Below are positions 10,534-23,705 of a DNA stretch of 64,000 nt, piece by piece; position 1 is the stretch's first letter; every line of letters starts with the position of its first letter. This DNA comes from Leptodactylus fallax. Taxonomy: Eukaryota > Chordata > Amphibia > Anura > Leptodactylidae. Location of the stretch: NCBI GenBank assembly GCA_947044405.1, contig CAMRHE010000055.1, forward strand, positions 552,501-616,500. Direction: 5' to 3'. Under the pieces are notes generated by a model. That model saw nothing but the letters and a program-made list of their open reading frames with translations. It searched no databases and was not told where the DNA came from. The position numbers were made by a program, and so were the translations under genes.

Positions 10534-11504
10534 TGTGAACCGAGAGCAAGGCAGGTGGTTTGGACTCCGCAACCAGAAATGAACGCACACGCGGTAGTTC
10601 AAGAAAAGAATATATATTTACTATAAGTTAATAAAGGCCATTTGAAGGTAAAATGACAGGGATAAAGACAAGCAAAATATACAATATAGCATTAACAATT
10701 TCAAGGCAAATTCTGCAATGGTTTCTACTTTTACTCTGTCCAATTCTGCAGTATGGACACTGAATGAACAATATACTCAAAACTATCCCTAACTGACCCT
10801 GACATCACATTTGGGTGCACCCCCTTTTCCCCAGTGGTCCAGGTGGACCGCTTACAGTCTGTAGAAGCGCGCGGTGGGGCCCAAAGTCGTTCCTTTCTTT
10901 TATAGTGAAACGTCCTCTCCTCACTGTTATCAGGATCTTGGGAGAAATGAAGTCCTCTTTAACAGGGAAACCCAATGAATGCAATGTAATCCAACAGCAG
11001 ATTCCACTCAGCACACTGACAGTCCTGCCGAATCCATACACTGAGCTGGGTTGTAAGCCGGGGTTTAGCAGGTGCTGTCCAGTACATCAACAGCACTGCG
11101 AGTCTCTATCTGTGGTATCCATATACACAGTCACAATGTCAGTCTCACTGATCAGCCACTGAGCACAGTTCCTTTCACATGGACTCACTAGTCCTGTTGT
11201 CTCTTTACACTCTGTTTGTCTCTGGACCAAGATACAGCTTAGCTGTACAGAAAAATCTCCACACCAGTTCAATACAACACTTGCCAAGATGGCTGCTGCT
11301 CTCTGTCTCGTCACTTCCTGCTGCTCTGCTCACACTCTGTCTGCAGAACAGGCAGGCTGACATAAAAGGGGGGGGTCTCACTCCAGCATCATGTCACAAT
11401 TACAATGGCTGCTGTCTTAAAGGAACAGAACCACAGAAATACATTCAACATTAACAGTTTATACAGACAAATGAAGCTTAGGACAACATTGGCTGTCTCT
11501 TACA
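10534..11504 (-). repeat. Gypsy 5' LTR (971 bp)
   Basis: This LTR carries the element's promoter. It is nearly identical to 4349-5321. A TATA-like stretch (minus-strand TAAATATATATTC, about 10608-10620) lies roughly 80 bases from the U5 end, implying a long U3 and short R-U5. On its outer side the host sequence resumes with the duplicated gggt. Confidence 0.95.
10608..10620 (-). promoter_or_regulatory. Putative TATA box of the Gypsy LTR
   Basis: The minus strand reads TAAATATATATTC inside the 5' LTR. It is the only strong TATA-like sequence near the downstream end of the LTR, so transcription probably starts within the ~50 bases that follow. Position-based inference. Confidence 0.5.
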
Positions 11505-11599
11505 GGGTTATGCAAAATTTTGCAATCATTTGTTACGTCCCCAACACATCTTTAATACAAAATTAAGCAACTTTGCAAATGGTTTTGATTAGGACTACA

Positions 11600-12506
<907 letters not shown>

Positions 12507-12869
12507 TCACAGAGTCAGGAGCCTCTTATTCACTTTCTACATTTTTCTTGTTATCTGTAGAAAAAAAAAAAAGAAGTCACATGAATGCACCTTAGATTGT
12601 TAATATTATGTCAACCATCCAGGGGCCATCAGCAGCTAGGGCAGAAGCAGTGGGTGGCTATTTAAAGTGGATTTTGACTTTGAATAAAAACATAAGATCT
12701 TCAAGTGCAGTGCCTTGAAAAATTGGGGATCTGGTTTTGACCCCAACTAAGGGCATCTACCTGGAGGTTATATACCCTCCTCTGTTGGTGTGGATTTCCC
12801 CTGGGGACTGTGGTTTACTCCCACACTCCAAAAATTCATTCAACAGATTAGTGTGAGGATATTAGGCAG

Positions 12870-13175
12870 TGTCACCCAGACCATTTTGAAGTTTTATTTA
12901 TCCAAAGCTATTCCAAAGATATAAGCCCTGTTAGAGTCTATGCAAATGAGGTTATACTAGCCAATAGGGAAATAATGCTGGATGACACTGCATTGTCCAG
13001 AGTAACCACAGAGTTACCGCCCACTTGGCTAATAGACCCTAATCTGTATCAAAACTAAAAGGGCTTATATCTTTGGAATAGCTGAACGGATTTGGATAAA
13101 CTAAACACCAAACTGCTCAGGGTGACAGCATCTATCACAATATATATGGCATTGGGCTTTTTACACCTGGTAACA
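12870..13175. mobile_element. Fold-back MITE
   Basis: Inverted arms are visible: ggcagtgtcacccagaccat with agctattccaaagatataag (12872-12930), answered by cttatatctttggaatagct and gctcagggtgacagcatc (13065-13128). A second inner pair (gccaatagggaaataatgct against ccacttggctaatagaccc) is weaker. No coding capacity. The right end runs toward a taacaggtcctcttta phrase shared with other frog-type repeats. Confidence 0.55.
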
Positions 13176-14917
13176 GGTCCTCTTTATTCATAAAACTGTT
13201 GTTGGAACTCCTGAACCATTTTTACCCATTACCTATAGGGTATATTCATAGATAGCAGAATTGTTGCAATATTTGTACTACTGTCTAAATAAGACTTGCA
13301 GAAAATCATGCATAAGGTGCAGATAGAACTCTAATCAGATGTATGGAAGGGACCAAAAACAAACAAAAAAAAAATTTAGGCTATATTCATAGTGGCACTC
13401 GGAAAGCCATTGTTCAATGGGAACCATTGTCGCATTGATGGACTCTACTGACTTACAATGAGATCTTTCAAGGACAGCCATTTCAACAAAGAGCACCATT
13501 GTGCTGCATGTAGCTCTATTCTTCTATCAAATCCAAGTCAATTGTGGAGAAAACCTCCAATGCAAATGTGAACAAAGCCTTACATTGCTCATTATACAGA
13601 ACAATAAATACATCACTTATTACCTATTTCCTCTGTCATATGCAGTCAATGAAAATATGCTCAATTAATATAAGTGCATACGGAGAAAAATATACCCCAG
13701 TTAGGAAAATAAACTGGGTCACTGCAATGTATAGATTTTCTCTATACAGTGTTTAGAAATGTCAGATAATTTTTCACACACACTGCAGGGAATCTCATTA
13801 CAGTTACCGCAGCTTATGGAGATCCATTTTCATGGCATATTAGGTGGTTTATGATCTGGTTCGTAGTCCATAACTCATTTATACTCTGTAATGTCAGTAT
13901 TATGGGGATAGTTAATCCTGCTCGTTGACTGGAGAATACAATGGCCACCATAAACAAGACGCAGTGGAGCTTAGGTTTTCTTACACCGCCGTGACTATAG
14001 TAGGCAACATACTGTTGATCAGATAGGATGTTGTTACAATGGAGGTCAACCAACTCTCAAAGACGACTGGGTTTCCAACCAAATAACATTGTAACTAAAT
14101 GCCATATTGAAACAGGGTCTTAGCCATATTACTAGAAGATCCCGTGCCAGATCGAATCACACAGTGGGGTCAGGCTCAAGCCCAATTCCATATCAAAGCC
14201 AGATCCAAGCCAAGTAATGAAGATCTTAAGCCAGACTCCATAACACAATGAAGACACATCCAAACCGATAACAAAGAATCTATTTAAAAAAAGTAAACAT
14301 ATCAAATGGCTTTTTATGAAATTATTTTGATGAAAGAGAATTTTGGAAAATTCCAAAAACTGGAAAAAAATTTCCGTAAGAAATCAAAGTCTGTTGGGGG
14401 AACAGTATAAATATGTAGACTTCTATGGGTGTTATTAATGTCTATGGAACTCACGAATGTAGTATAGTCATGTACATGAGCCATAGGCATTAGAGTAAAG
14501 GGATTGTGCCACAAGTTATGACCTATCCACAGAATAAATCATAACCTGCTGATCAGTACAGGTCTGACAGCTGGGACCCCCAATGATCCCAAGATTAGTC
14601 TCCTCCTTGTATATGGAGTAACTATTTACTGCAGCTCCATTCTTTCTTTATGGGACTACCAGAGATAGCCAAGCGATGACTTTTTTTGGTGGCACAACCC
14701 CTTTAATCTTGCAGATGTTGGGAGGAAAGAAGGATCAGGTAGCTGGATTTCAACATGCCCAATCCTTTTGCTTTTACGCAATGTAACTCACTGCCAGTGG
14801 TGTCTGTAAGAAGCTACCTGAAACACTTAGTGTGTTTGTGAACGGGGGGGGATTGGAAAAAATAGCTGTTGGGCAAATGAGTGTTAGGTCTAGAACTGTC
14901 TAATGTGTATGACTTGC

Positions 14918-15152
14918 CTAAGGCTACATTCACATTGATGAATTTTAACAGCAGCATTCATTTCAGTGAATAGGGGCTATTTACATGACCGTTATTTTGA
15001 CAAAATATAGGTCATGTCTTATTTTCGGCCATTTTCACGGATCCCTCCATACACTGAAATGGATGGGTGACCCTCTCGGGTGAAAGACGACCATGAAAAA
15101 TGGATGTTTTTCACGGCCATCTTGCACCTCAGTCGTGTGCATCTAGCCTTAG
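14918..15152. mobile_element. MITE with CTAAGGCTACATTCACA-type ends
   Basis: The left end is ctaaggctacattcacattg and the right end gtgtgcatctagccttag, an imperfect inverted pair about 235 bp apart. The inner part holds cggccattttcacggatcc and its partial inverse. It belongs with the other TTCACA-ended elements at 39754-40104, 40475-40809, 43141-43361, 43387-43650, 44123-44541, 55863-56065 and 61523-61756. Confidence 0.55.
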
Positions 15153-18100
15153 ACTACACAGGTTCTTACTGTGTTACAGTATTGTGATGCACTGAATGAT
15201 TCTCCGAAAATCTACTTAGCAGAGGTCTGCAAAATGTAAACTTGCTTCTGCAAACATGTTCTATTAGATTATGCAACATGCCTTGCTTATCTACATTAGA
15301 TTATAGTCCACCCTTTATAACCAGCCACACTGTAATACATAATATATGATGCACAGCACAGCCTGGTAATACTCATAGCATTCTCATGACTTATATTTTA
15401 GATCAATCCACCCCAGCAAAGCTGCTGAAAACCACCTACAGGATTAACAAACTGCAATTCTGTGACCTGGATTCAGGCATCAGCTGGAAACATTTTGTAA
15501 GTGAAGACCTCGTCTGTTCTCCGAGACATAAATCAAGTCAGAGGATAATTCTTCTGCAGTTTACTTATTTATTAAATCTGTCATTTTCTTAGTCAAAAAT
15601 CACTGCTGGCATGAAAAGTGCCAAAATTAAGATTCTTCCACAATTTGTGGCCTCAGCCTTATAGTAGATCTGATGGCTCATGGTATTTCTTACCTTCTTT
15701 GATCCCTACCCAACCCCACCCATAGTCTTAAAACATGGCAAGCGGTATGTAAAACTATCAAAATGGCTTATGTTTGGTGCAAACTGGGGCAGTGTGAAAC
15801 TTGTATGCCAGTAGTCTAGCATAAGTCGGTTAGTAAACCCCTTACATTGTGTGAAACTACCCTTAGGTTATGTTCAGACAAATGAAATACGTCTCAGAGA
15901 AATGGATTCGGATATGGATTTGCAGTGAAAATAGCATAAATTAGATTTGTTCAGAGAGTTTATAGTGAATTTCCGGTCCATTTTTTTTTTTTGGACGAAC
16001 CCATATCAAGAAGTCATAGCTCTCCTTGGAGTTCAATCCAGTGGCAGAAAATTCTGTTTATGAATAGCAACACCATGGAATCAGTGGGAGGCAGATCTCA
16101 AGGAGGCAGTTTCCACATGGATTTTGGTGCAGAAAACATGGCAGAATCTGGATGAAAAATCTGCCATGTGAATATATATATTATATATAATGGTTACACG
16201 AATAGCAGTTGTAGGAAAGACATCAGTTTTTTTCAGCGTTTGCCACATTCACTTGACTAAAAACACTGGCCAGATGTTTGCTTTAAGTCAATTGGAAATT
16301 ATAAAACTCACTACAAACAGTGCAATTTTTTTTTCTACAGTCTTTTGTTGTGTTTACACTTTTTTGAATTTTTTTCAAAATAAGGCATCCTTATGCTTAT
16401 ATATACACACAGTATAAACAGCTTACTCTATATATCCAGTGTTTATGCACATCTATCCCTAGGTCCATCTAGTTAACATTCTACACAGATATTTTAGAAC
16501 CATCAACAGATCAATAACCAAGACCTTTATCATTCCAAATGTGTCTTGGTTGGTGGAAATCTGTCAATTTTAATGCTGCTCACTTACAGGAAGGATACTG
16601 ACTATATTTCACAGCACAATATCACCACTTATAACAATAAAACCTATAGAAGAACACAGATTAAGCTCACTTTTGCTTTGAGGGTTACTAGTAATTGAGA
16701 CAAATCTATCCAATTATGTTATATTGTTGTGTAACCTGCACCACAACATAATTACTAAGACCTAATTCACTATTGTAATTAGGTTGGTCACATGTAACGG
16801 CACTAGAAATGTACAGATGTAACAAGAGAAAAGATTGCGGTTTAATGATTTGCACTGATCAATTGCTGGAGAGTAAGATATTATTGAGGATTGGAACTAT
16901 CCAGAGTGCTGAAGACAAAACAGCTAACTTTATTCTAACCTTTTGTGACCCTAAAGATCATCTTAGAATGTTATGGCAACGTTGACACAGAAGGATATGC
17001 CATGATTTCCTGGCAGGTGGGTTTAACATAAGGGACTCTTACAAATTCCGAGAATGAAGGGACCAACTACTCTGACCCCCATGGTCCTCAGAATGAGATG
17101 TCTCCATAGTTTTTACCTGTACAGTGCTGATCCCATTTATACACTTTGGGGAAAACTGTAACAAAGCTCCATTGAGTTGCATGAAGACTTGTTGCAATTT
17201 GCTGCACAACAGATGGATGGAAGTGCCGCTGTACAAGATAAGGCAAAGGGACCTTGGTGTCTCCATTTTCTTGATCAGCAATTAAATCTTCTCTTCCACA
17301 TCACTCAAATAATAATACTTCTCTCAATATTTACTTGAAAGAATGCACATTGCTACTCTAAGTGCAGAAAGTTGAAACCATAGCCTTGGACGTGGACACC
17401 AGTTTTTAACACTTTGTATTGAAACATGTCTGTATGTCACTGGCCACAAAATTGTTCTTCTGTTAATTTCTCCTTCTGCTGGTCCTGTATGTCATCTTAT
17501 TTTGCCTCTTATGTACTTTTCCTAAGCACTGCACCTTTTTTTTTTTTTATTAAAGTTTAAAACTTTAATAAGTTTGGTCCTTGCGGGCTCTAAAAGAATC
17601 CCTAACCTTTCATAGAGTTTTCAAGCCTTTGACTACTAGAGAGCAGAGTTTGAGTGGTCTGTTATCTATTGCGTCCCAGAATGTGGTAGGTATTGTCAGC
17701 TAGTTGTATATCTGGGTTGTATGGACTGTAATTTATACTAATATTAGAGCCTGAGTGGAAGGTGAGTACAAAAGTAAGCAAATGGAAATAAATTAAACCA
17801 TTATGCTGTGACAATGTGACAGTCTTGATATAAGAATATATTTGCATGTTTTCACTTCCCTTCATCCTTTCTACTGTCTCCATATTTCCTCCTATACGTA
17901 GAATCCTGTGACCTCCCTACACTGATATGGTACCACTCACATGGTAACCATCATGCAAGCCCCGAAACCTAGAAATGTAAACCTCTTACCATATTATTTA
18001 ACAATGTATCACCAACTAGACTATGAAACAGATCACTTTTTTCTACCCTGTTTTTATTTTCTGATTGTAGATTTTTTTTGTCCATCTCTGCTCTGATAAC

Positions 18101-19179
18101 AGCATTTAGTGATATGCTTTACAGCACTCTCATGGCCATAGGCCGCAATAGTCTGAAGTTGACGCATTGAGGTCTATGGGAGAATTTTCTAGTCATGCTC
18201 TGTGCAGGGAGAAGGACTAGATAAGCTGTGACATCATCTATTGGCGGTAGTGATGTAATGATGGTTTAGTGGTTTTATCTATTGAGGTATTATCTTCTAT
18301 TGTAATTCTGTTTGTGATGTAAATTAGATAACTGCTGAAAAGAATACAACTACGGAATTGGCAAGTGTCTATTATTCAAGTCTATTATTACGATTGATTT
18401 AGTGAAAATTGCAGGATTTAAAAAAATAAAATAAAAATACATATAGTGACATGGAAAAATTTTTAAAGTATCATCAAAAATTCTTACAAAATATGTTGAG
18501 CAAGAAAATGTAATTTTCTGGTCACACATTCCCTTTAAACTGCACCCTAAGAAGAAGTTGTGCCCAAATCTGCATTACATAAACATCTTAATATGATTCT
18601 TGGCAGAATTCCGCAGATCAATTAAGAAAGCTCATCAGGGTCTAAAAGACAATTAATATGACCAGAATAATTCTCCATTATGCCCAGTAACTAATATTTA
18701 TGCTGCCTTGTCATATTGTGTATGTAGCGTGTCATGCTAGCCAGCATTCATTATTCATTAGCCACGGCATGGTCTCCACTCCCCGCTGCTTTGATGACCT
18801 TCTGTTTAAGCAATCAATGTAATTTATCCATGTTTCCGCTTAACAATGTGCGCTGTTTAGGGCCAGAAGCACCAACAATCTCGGCTTTTTAAACACTGAT
18901 ATCATGTATCAGGAGACAATCCATTAGAGACGCTACAAGTATAATTTATTCATAAATACAAAGTGAACAGCGAATGGTGCAAATCCTTTCATCTGGCCAA
19001 GCTATAGGACTGAATGATGCACTTTATTTCCATCTGACTCCCTTGCCAAGCAGAACTGAAACACTTTATAATATAAGCCAAACAGGTCAAGGCTGGAATA
19101 TAGAAAATCTTATGAAGGAATTCAATGAAGTATGGTAGTGATGTATACAAGTATATTTTCCACTGCTATAATGCCTAGG

Positions 19180-19960
19180 ATTTCCGACTTGTAGCTTGAT
19201 ATTTATCTGTGAAGGTCTTAGTTGTTATTTTAGATCTGACCCAGACTGTTTCCTGACTCAGCTTTGGGATCGCTGCCTGCCTTGACCTGTACATGTGTTA
19301 TCATATTGCACGGACCCTGCCAGTCTTGACTGCAGAGTTACAGTATGAAACTATGCTTCTTCATAAGAACTGGTGTCAAAGACTGTGACTTGAGACTACC
19401 CTAGGGATATCACCTGGAGGTTCCATGCACATAAAGGAATTGTATAGGGAATCTGTCACTACTTACAGTACATGGGACCAGTTTGTTGTTTGCTATTTTA
19501 GTTCTGAACCAGTTCCCTGACTCAGGATCGCTACCTACCTAGACCTGTATCTTTCTTATATTGCATGGACCATGGCCGTCTTGATGGTGGAATTATACAA
19601 CCATGCTTCTTGTTATGAACTGGTGTCATAAGTTGCAACTTGAGACTGCCCTAGGGATGTCATCTGGGGGGTTCCATGCACAAAGTCCATACCTCCATAA
19701 CAGAAACAGTAATTTTAAAGGGGATCTGTCACTACTTTTATGGGCCCTGTATGTTGGTTACTATTTTAGATCTGATCCAAAAAATTTCCTGACTCTTACC
19801 TGTCTTGACCTGTATCTGTCTTAAGATGTTGCATGGTACTGTGCAGCCATTCATCTAGTTATGAACAATCTGAAAGCTGTCAGTGGTTACAATCGGAGAA
19901 TACTCTATTGATCTCACCTGAAAGTTGTATCCAGAAAGTCCTTGTCCTAAAAATGCTTTT
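19180..19960 (+). repeat. Tandem array, ~268-bp unit, three degenerate copies
   Basis: The phrase attttagatctgacccag/cagttccctgactcag starts at 19227, 19495 and 19763, giving a period of about 268. Each unit also carries ttgacctgtat, a ttgcatgga phrase, a tatgaactggtgtca phrase (decayed in unit 3) and an atctgtcactact phrase. The third unit decays near 19960, where a different fold-back element begins. Non-coding. Confidence 0.75.
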
Positions 19961-19969
19961 TATGGAGAT

Positions 19970-20176
19970 AAGGCCCCACGTTGCGGAAATGCTGTTTCTT
20001 TTATTGCAGATTTTGCTGTGTTTTTTTGAGCCAAACCTAGGAATGGCTACAAAAGGAATGGGAAATATATAGGAAGCTCTTATACTTCTACCATCTGCTC
20101 AATCCACACCTGACTTTGGCTCAGAAAACCGCAACAAAAAAAATCTGCGTCTCCGCAACGTGGGGCTTCAGCCTAA
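19970..20176. mobile_element. Fold-back MITE, GGCCCCACGTTG family
   Basis: The left arm reads aaggccccacgttgcggaaa then gctgtttcttttattgcaga; the right arm reads its inverse, tctgcgtctccgcaacgtgg followed by ggcttcagcc. The 207-bp element can fold into one long hairpin. A second full copy is at 57581-57797, and a one-armed relative with the same inner part (gcagattttgctgcattttt ... gccactcctgg) at about 45213-45365. Confidence 0.7.
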
Positions 20177-21620
20177 AGTGAATCTGTCACTATTTTCACG
20201 CTGCCCTCTCTGGGAATACGGGATGATGGATTTCTGTTAAAGTGAAAAATCACACAATCCTTTAGAAAAATTTGAGGCCAAATATTTTGCCCAACACGCC
20301 AAATCAATAACTGTGCTCCCCCATTACTAGTGCCCTCTGCCCCTCACCACTCCTTGCTAACAGGACTATATCTAGTACACAGGACCTACCAGTGAGGCCA
20401 CTCCTGCTATGGCTTCTTGTATGGCGGTAAATATACACAGCCACCAATTTTTCTTTTCATTATCTGTGCAGATATCGAAGCTCTGGACAAGGAGAACGGG
20501 GCTGTATTATGTGCCACTTTTTACAACTCTCATCCTGAAGGGAAGTACAAGACGGAACTAGGAGATGAAGGAACCTAGGTGGCAAAAGTCTTAGGCAAAC
20601 TTTCCTTTTGACCTCCTTGTATTTGTCTCCAGTACAGAATAAGATTACAGAAGTTGGTCCACGTGAACCTACTGGAATGAGGCCAAACAGAGCTAGGATC
20701 TGATGTCTGAATAAATCCAATAGAGGAGCATCCATTGTAGTATGTCAGACTCCTAGCTACAGTATCTCTCGACCCGATCACTTCTGCATGAGCAGACTGT
20801 GGAAATGGCACTACACGTGTTACTAAGCAGAAGGGCCGAGCGGTGACAGTGTACTGTACTCTATAATATAAATTAATGTAATGGGGCGTAAATCCTAGTA
20901 ATATGACCTAACTACACCTCATTACCTACATTAATCATCCCCGACATCCTGAGGTTTATTAATGGGAATATATTTCTGGTCTTTGTCAAAGTCAACAAGA
21001 TCCAGCAAGCTCTGAGCTTTTTATATATATATGTCCATTTTCACTAGTGCCTGGTTAGATGTACTAGATAGTGTCTACATTGTATGGAGATAGAGGTATA
21101 ATGATGATTTTATAATATAGATTAAGAAGGCAATAATACTGTGTGCCCAACAAATAAGGAAAACACCAATTGGTAAATTGGCAATTATTGCGAATACTTT
21201 AGGAAATCTTGCAGATAGAAGCACTCTTTTATGGCAAAAGTGATAATGTTTCATCTTTGTGTTCTATATAATGATGTGACAATAATGTCTGTAAGGTGAA
21301 CTGAGGACACTTTTAGCTAGGGCTAATGATGTCACTGTGTATGGACTGTGATGTCACCGATCCGAAGAGCAGGGGGGTCCTTTCCCTACACTGCATATTC
21401 ATGCTTCTCTAATAAGCATATTTTTACATGACCCCTTGTTCTGCAGCTTTGTTAGGCTGTAGCAATATCAAAAATATAGCAATAAATATATACTGTATTA
21501 ATACATTTTGTTTCCTTTCTGTGAAATCCTGCACTTCTTTATTCTTTTCCCCTTCTCTGTTGATAGCTGAGATCTGTACACTGTTTCTCATTGGTATATA
21601 GATAGGTAGGCTCCTGTATC

Positions 21621-21957
21621 TTACAGGGAAGCTGAGGCTGGAGGGGTCACTTCAAACAGTTATACCTAGTACAATGTAAAACCTAGAACAGTGCTTCTGG
21701 TGTCATATGAAAGAGGAGAGTCTCACAGTCGGGACTGGCACATGTATATGCAGTCACTCCCAATCCTGACTGTATTTTCAACTGGTAATATTTCTGAAAT
21801 AATACAGGTAGATGTTTGATCTTGGCGTCTTATGAAAGATAAGAATCTCCTCCTCCATATGACATTGTTCAAGGTTTTGTAATTGTTCCAGGTTTGATAA
21901 TTATAAGAGATAACTGTTTCAAGTGTCCACCCCCCACCAGCCTCAGCTTCCCTGCGT
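21621..21957. mobile_element. MITE with ACAGGGAAGCTGAGGCTGG inverted ends
   Basis: The left end ttacagggaagctgaggctg is answered by cagcctcagcttccctgcg at 21939-21957. The interior includes tcttatgaaagataagaatc and the related tcatatgaaagaggagagtc in the same orientation, an internal duplication. About 337 bp, non-coding. Confidence 0.6.
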
Positions 21958-22831
21958 TACACAAGTGCCCATTTTACAGCATGCCCATCCATACTCCAGA
22001 AGAAGCAGACTTCAACTGGAAATAGAGGAACAAGGCAAAGAATACAGAAATGCAGGATTTCACAGAAAGGTACACTTTAATGATATGTAAAGAAGTTCTG
22101 TGCAAGAGACATGCCACGCAGATCTCTTTCAGGTTCCTTTCACCCAAAAGATTGGAAATACTGCACAAGACAATGGAGAAGGCCGCATGGATAAGAAATA
22201 TTGGAAATCATGTACTATACATAGCGGAGGCTTGGAGAGGCTGGTGCCTTCATCTGTGGAAAGCTATTAAAAATGTTATTTAGGAAATTGTCAGTGATAT
22301 TTGACCGTCATATAGCAATATTATTGAAGCATTGTATGACGGTATAATTTCAGCACTATAGGGTAAACCATAAGGGGAGCTTCTACAGAATGTGACAGAC
22401 AGGGATCCTATGACTGGTTCTAAGGCAGAGACATGGTCCAGCAGATGCAGACAGACCTTAAATAATGTAAAGTAATGGAGCACTTAGATTATGGACTTTC
22501 TCGAATGAACCTATAAATGTTATCGTATGGATTAGGGCTTGGTAAACGGCGTGTTCTCTCCTTTTATGAATGCCGTGGAGTTATATAATGGCAGCAGCTG
22601 TCTATTTATTTCTGCTATGAAACCTGCCTACATTACATGATTTGCCAGACAAGGCACGGATTTCAGGGGAGGATAATCCATTATCATGAAAATAATCTGC
22701 ACAGACACTGCGCTGTGGACAGCACAGACTGCAGCATGATAGATGGTCTGTACAGAGGACCCAACAGATCTCCTAATAGGTTTATTTTACTCAATTATAA
22801 CATTTCTCATAAAGCAACTACTCTGCAGCAT

Positions 22832-22985
22832 CTTTATGGAGAACCTTTCACCACCTCCACCAAATCAAGTTCTTTTCATCCTTTAATAGTCGCCACTCTG
22901 CTGATTCTGGCACAGTTGGAATTTTTTCTCTATCTCCCACTCTTCCCCCACAGTTAGTTTTGGCGCTTGATATGCTAACTAGACT
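22832..22985. mobile_element. Truncated copy of the AGAGGACC/TTAA MITE family
   Basis: The sequence ggagaacctttcaccacctc then caccaaatcaagttctt ... ctgattctggcacagttgga ... cagttagttttggcgcttga matches the left half of the fuller element at 33816-34247. The right half is missing. Confidence 0.6.
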
Positions 22986-23085
22986 CCTGAAACAGGGAAA
23001 AAAAAAAAAAAAAGTTAAAAAGTATAAAAAATAAATAAGTTCAAAAAATCCTTTTCATTTCAAAAATACATATTGTAAACAAAAT

Positions 23086-23640
23086 AAAGTAGACAAACAT
23101 GTTAGGTATCTCCATGTGGTCATAATGCGCAAATTTATGTCATTTGATCACATCTTTTCCCCCCAAAAAATAGCAATAAAAAGTGATCAAAAAGTCATAC
23201 ATACCAAAAAATGGTACCAATGAAAACTACAACTTGCCATGCAAATAAAGACTCCTTAGCTAAATAGTAAAAAACATTATAGGCGGCAGAATATGGTGAG
23301 CCCAGGAAAATTTTCAAAAAATTACGTTTTATTGGTACACACAGTAAAACAAAAACCAATACAAATATGGTATCTCAGTAAGCGTAATGACCCGACGGAC
23401 AAAGTTGCCATGTCGTAGGAACAAAATGCAAAAAATTATGATAGAATAGTTTTTTTCACATGGACCCCCCAAAAGCATTAATAAAAGTTAATCAAAACAT
23501 TATTTATACCCCAAAATGGTACCTATGATAGAACTGTAAATTAAATTACAACTCGTCACACAAAGAATAAGCCCTCATGTAGCTATGTCAATGGAAAAAT
23601 AAAAAAGTTATGAATTTTGGAAGGCGGAGGAGAAAAATAT
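23086..23640 (+). repeat. Two diverged tandem copies of an AT-rich dispersed repeat
   Basis: Two units share, in order, a ggtatctc(ca)/ggtatctcag phrase, tagcaataaaaagtgatcaa / cattaataaaagttaatcaa, accaaaaaatggtacca / ccccaaaatggtacct, and actacaacttgccatgcaaa / attacaactcgtcacacaaa. They begin near 23086 and 23360. The second ends in ataagccctcatgtagctat and aaaaagttatgaattttgga. The phrase order is familiar to me from amphibian repeats; the class is uncertain. Non-coding. Confidence 0.55.
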
Positions 23641-23705
23641 TGTAAAATTTGCTGAGCATTATCGTTCAAACTACCCTGTGCCATTAAAAAATTAAAATTA
23701 GGTGA

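Larger units (their letters stand above)
4349..11504 (-). mobile_element. Complete Ty3/Gypsy LTR retrotransposon
   Basis: This is a full element of 7156 bp on the minus strand: 5'LTR (10534-11504), tRNA-Ser primer-binding site, gag, pol in the -1 frame, polypurine tract and 3'LTR (4349-5321). Read on the minus strand the LTRs begin TGTAAG and end TTCACA, giving TG...CA termini. The 4-bp sequence gggt flanks both sides (4345-4348 and 11505-11508) as a target-site duplication. The pol order PR-RT-RNaseH-integrase places it in Ty3/Gypsy (Metaviridae) rather than Copia. No env-like third ORF is present. Comparison of the two LTRs shows three substitutions (g/t near 4508/10691, a/g near 5160/11346, t/c near 5246/11430) and a 10 versus 8 G-run. 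That is about 0.3% divergence, indicating a very recent insertion. A tRNA-Ser primer suggests the Mag group, at moderate confidence. Confidence 0.96.

Noticed and set aside
10501..10602. N-terminal extension of Gag from the Met at 10602
   Set aside because: It lies at the TATA region and crosses the tRNA primer site, so the mRNA probably does not contain that ATG. Kept only as a minor finding.
19180..19960. CRISPR-like regular repeats
   Set aside because: Three long (268 bp) degenerate units in a vertebrate genome are a tandem duplication, not short identical repeats with unique spacers.
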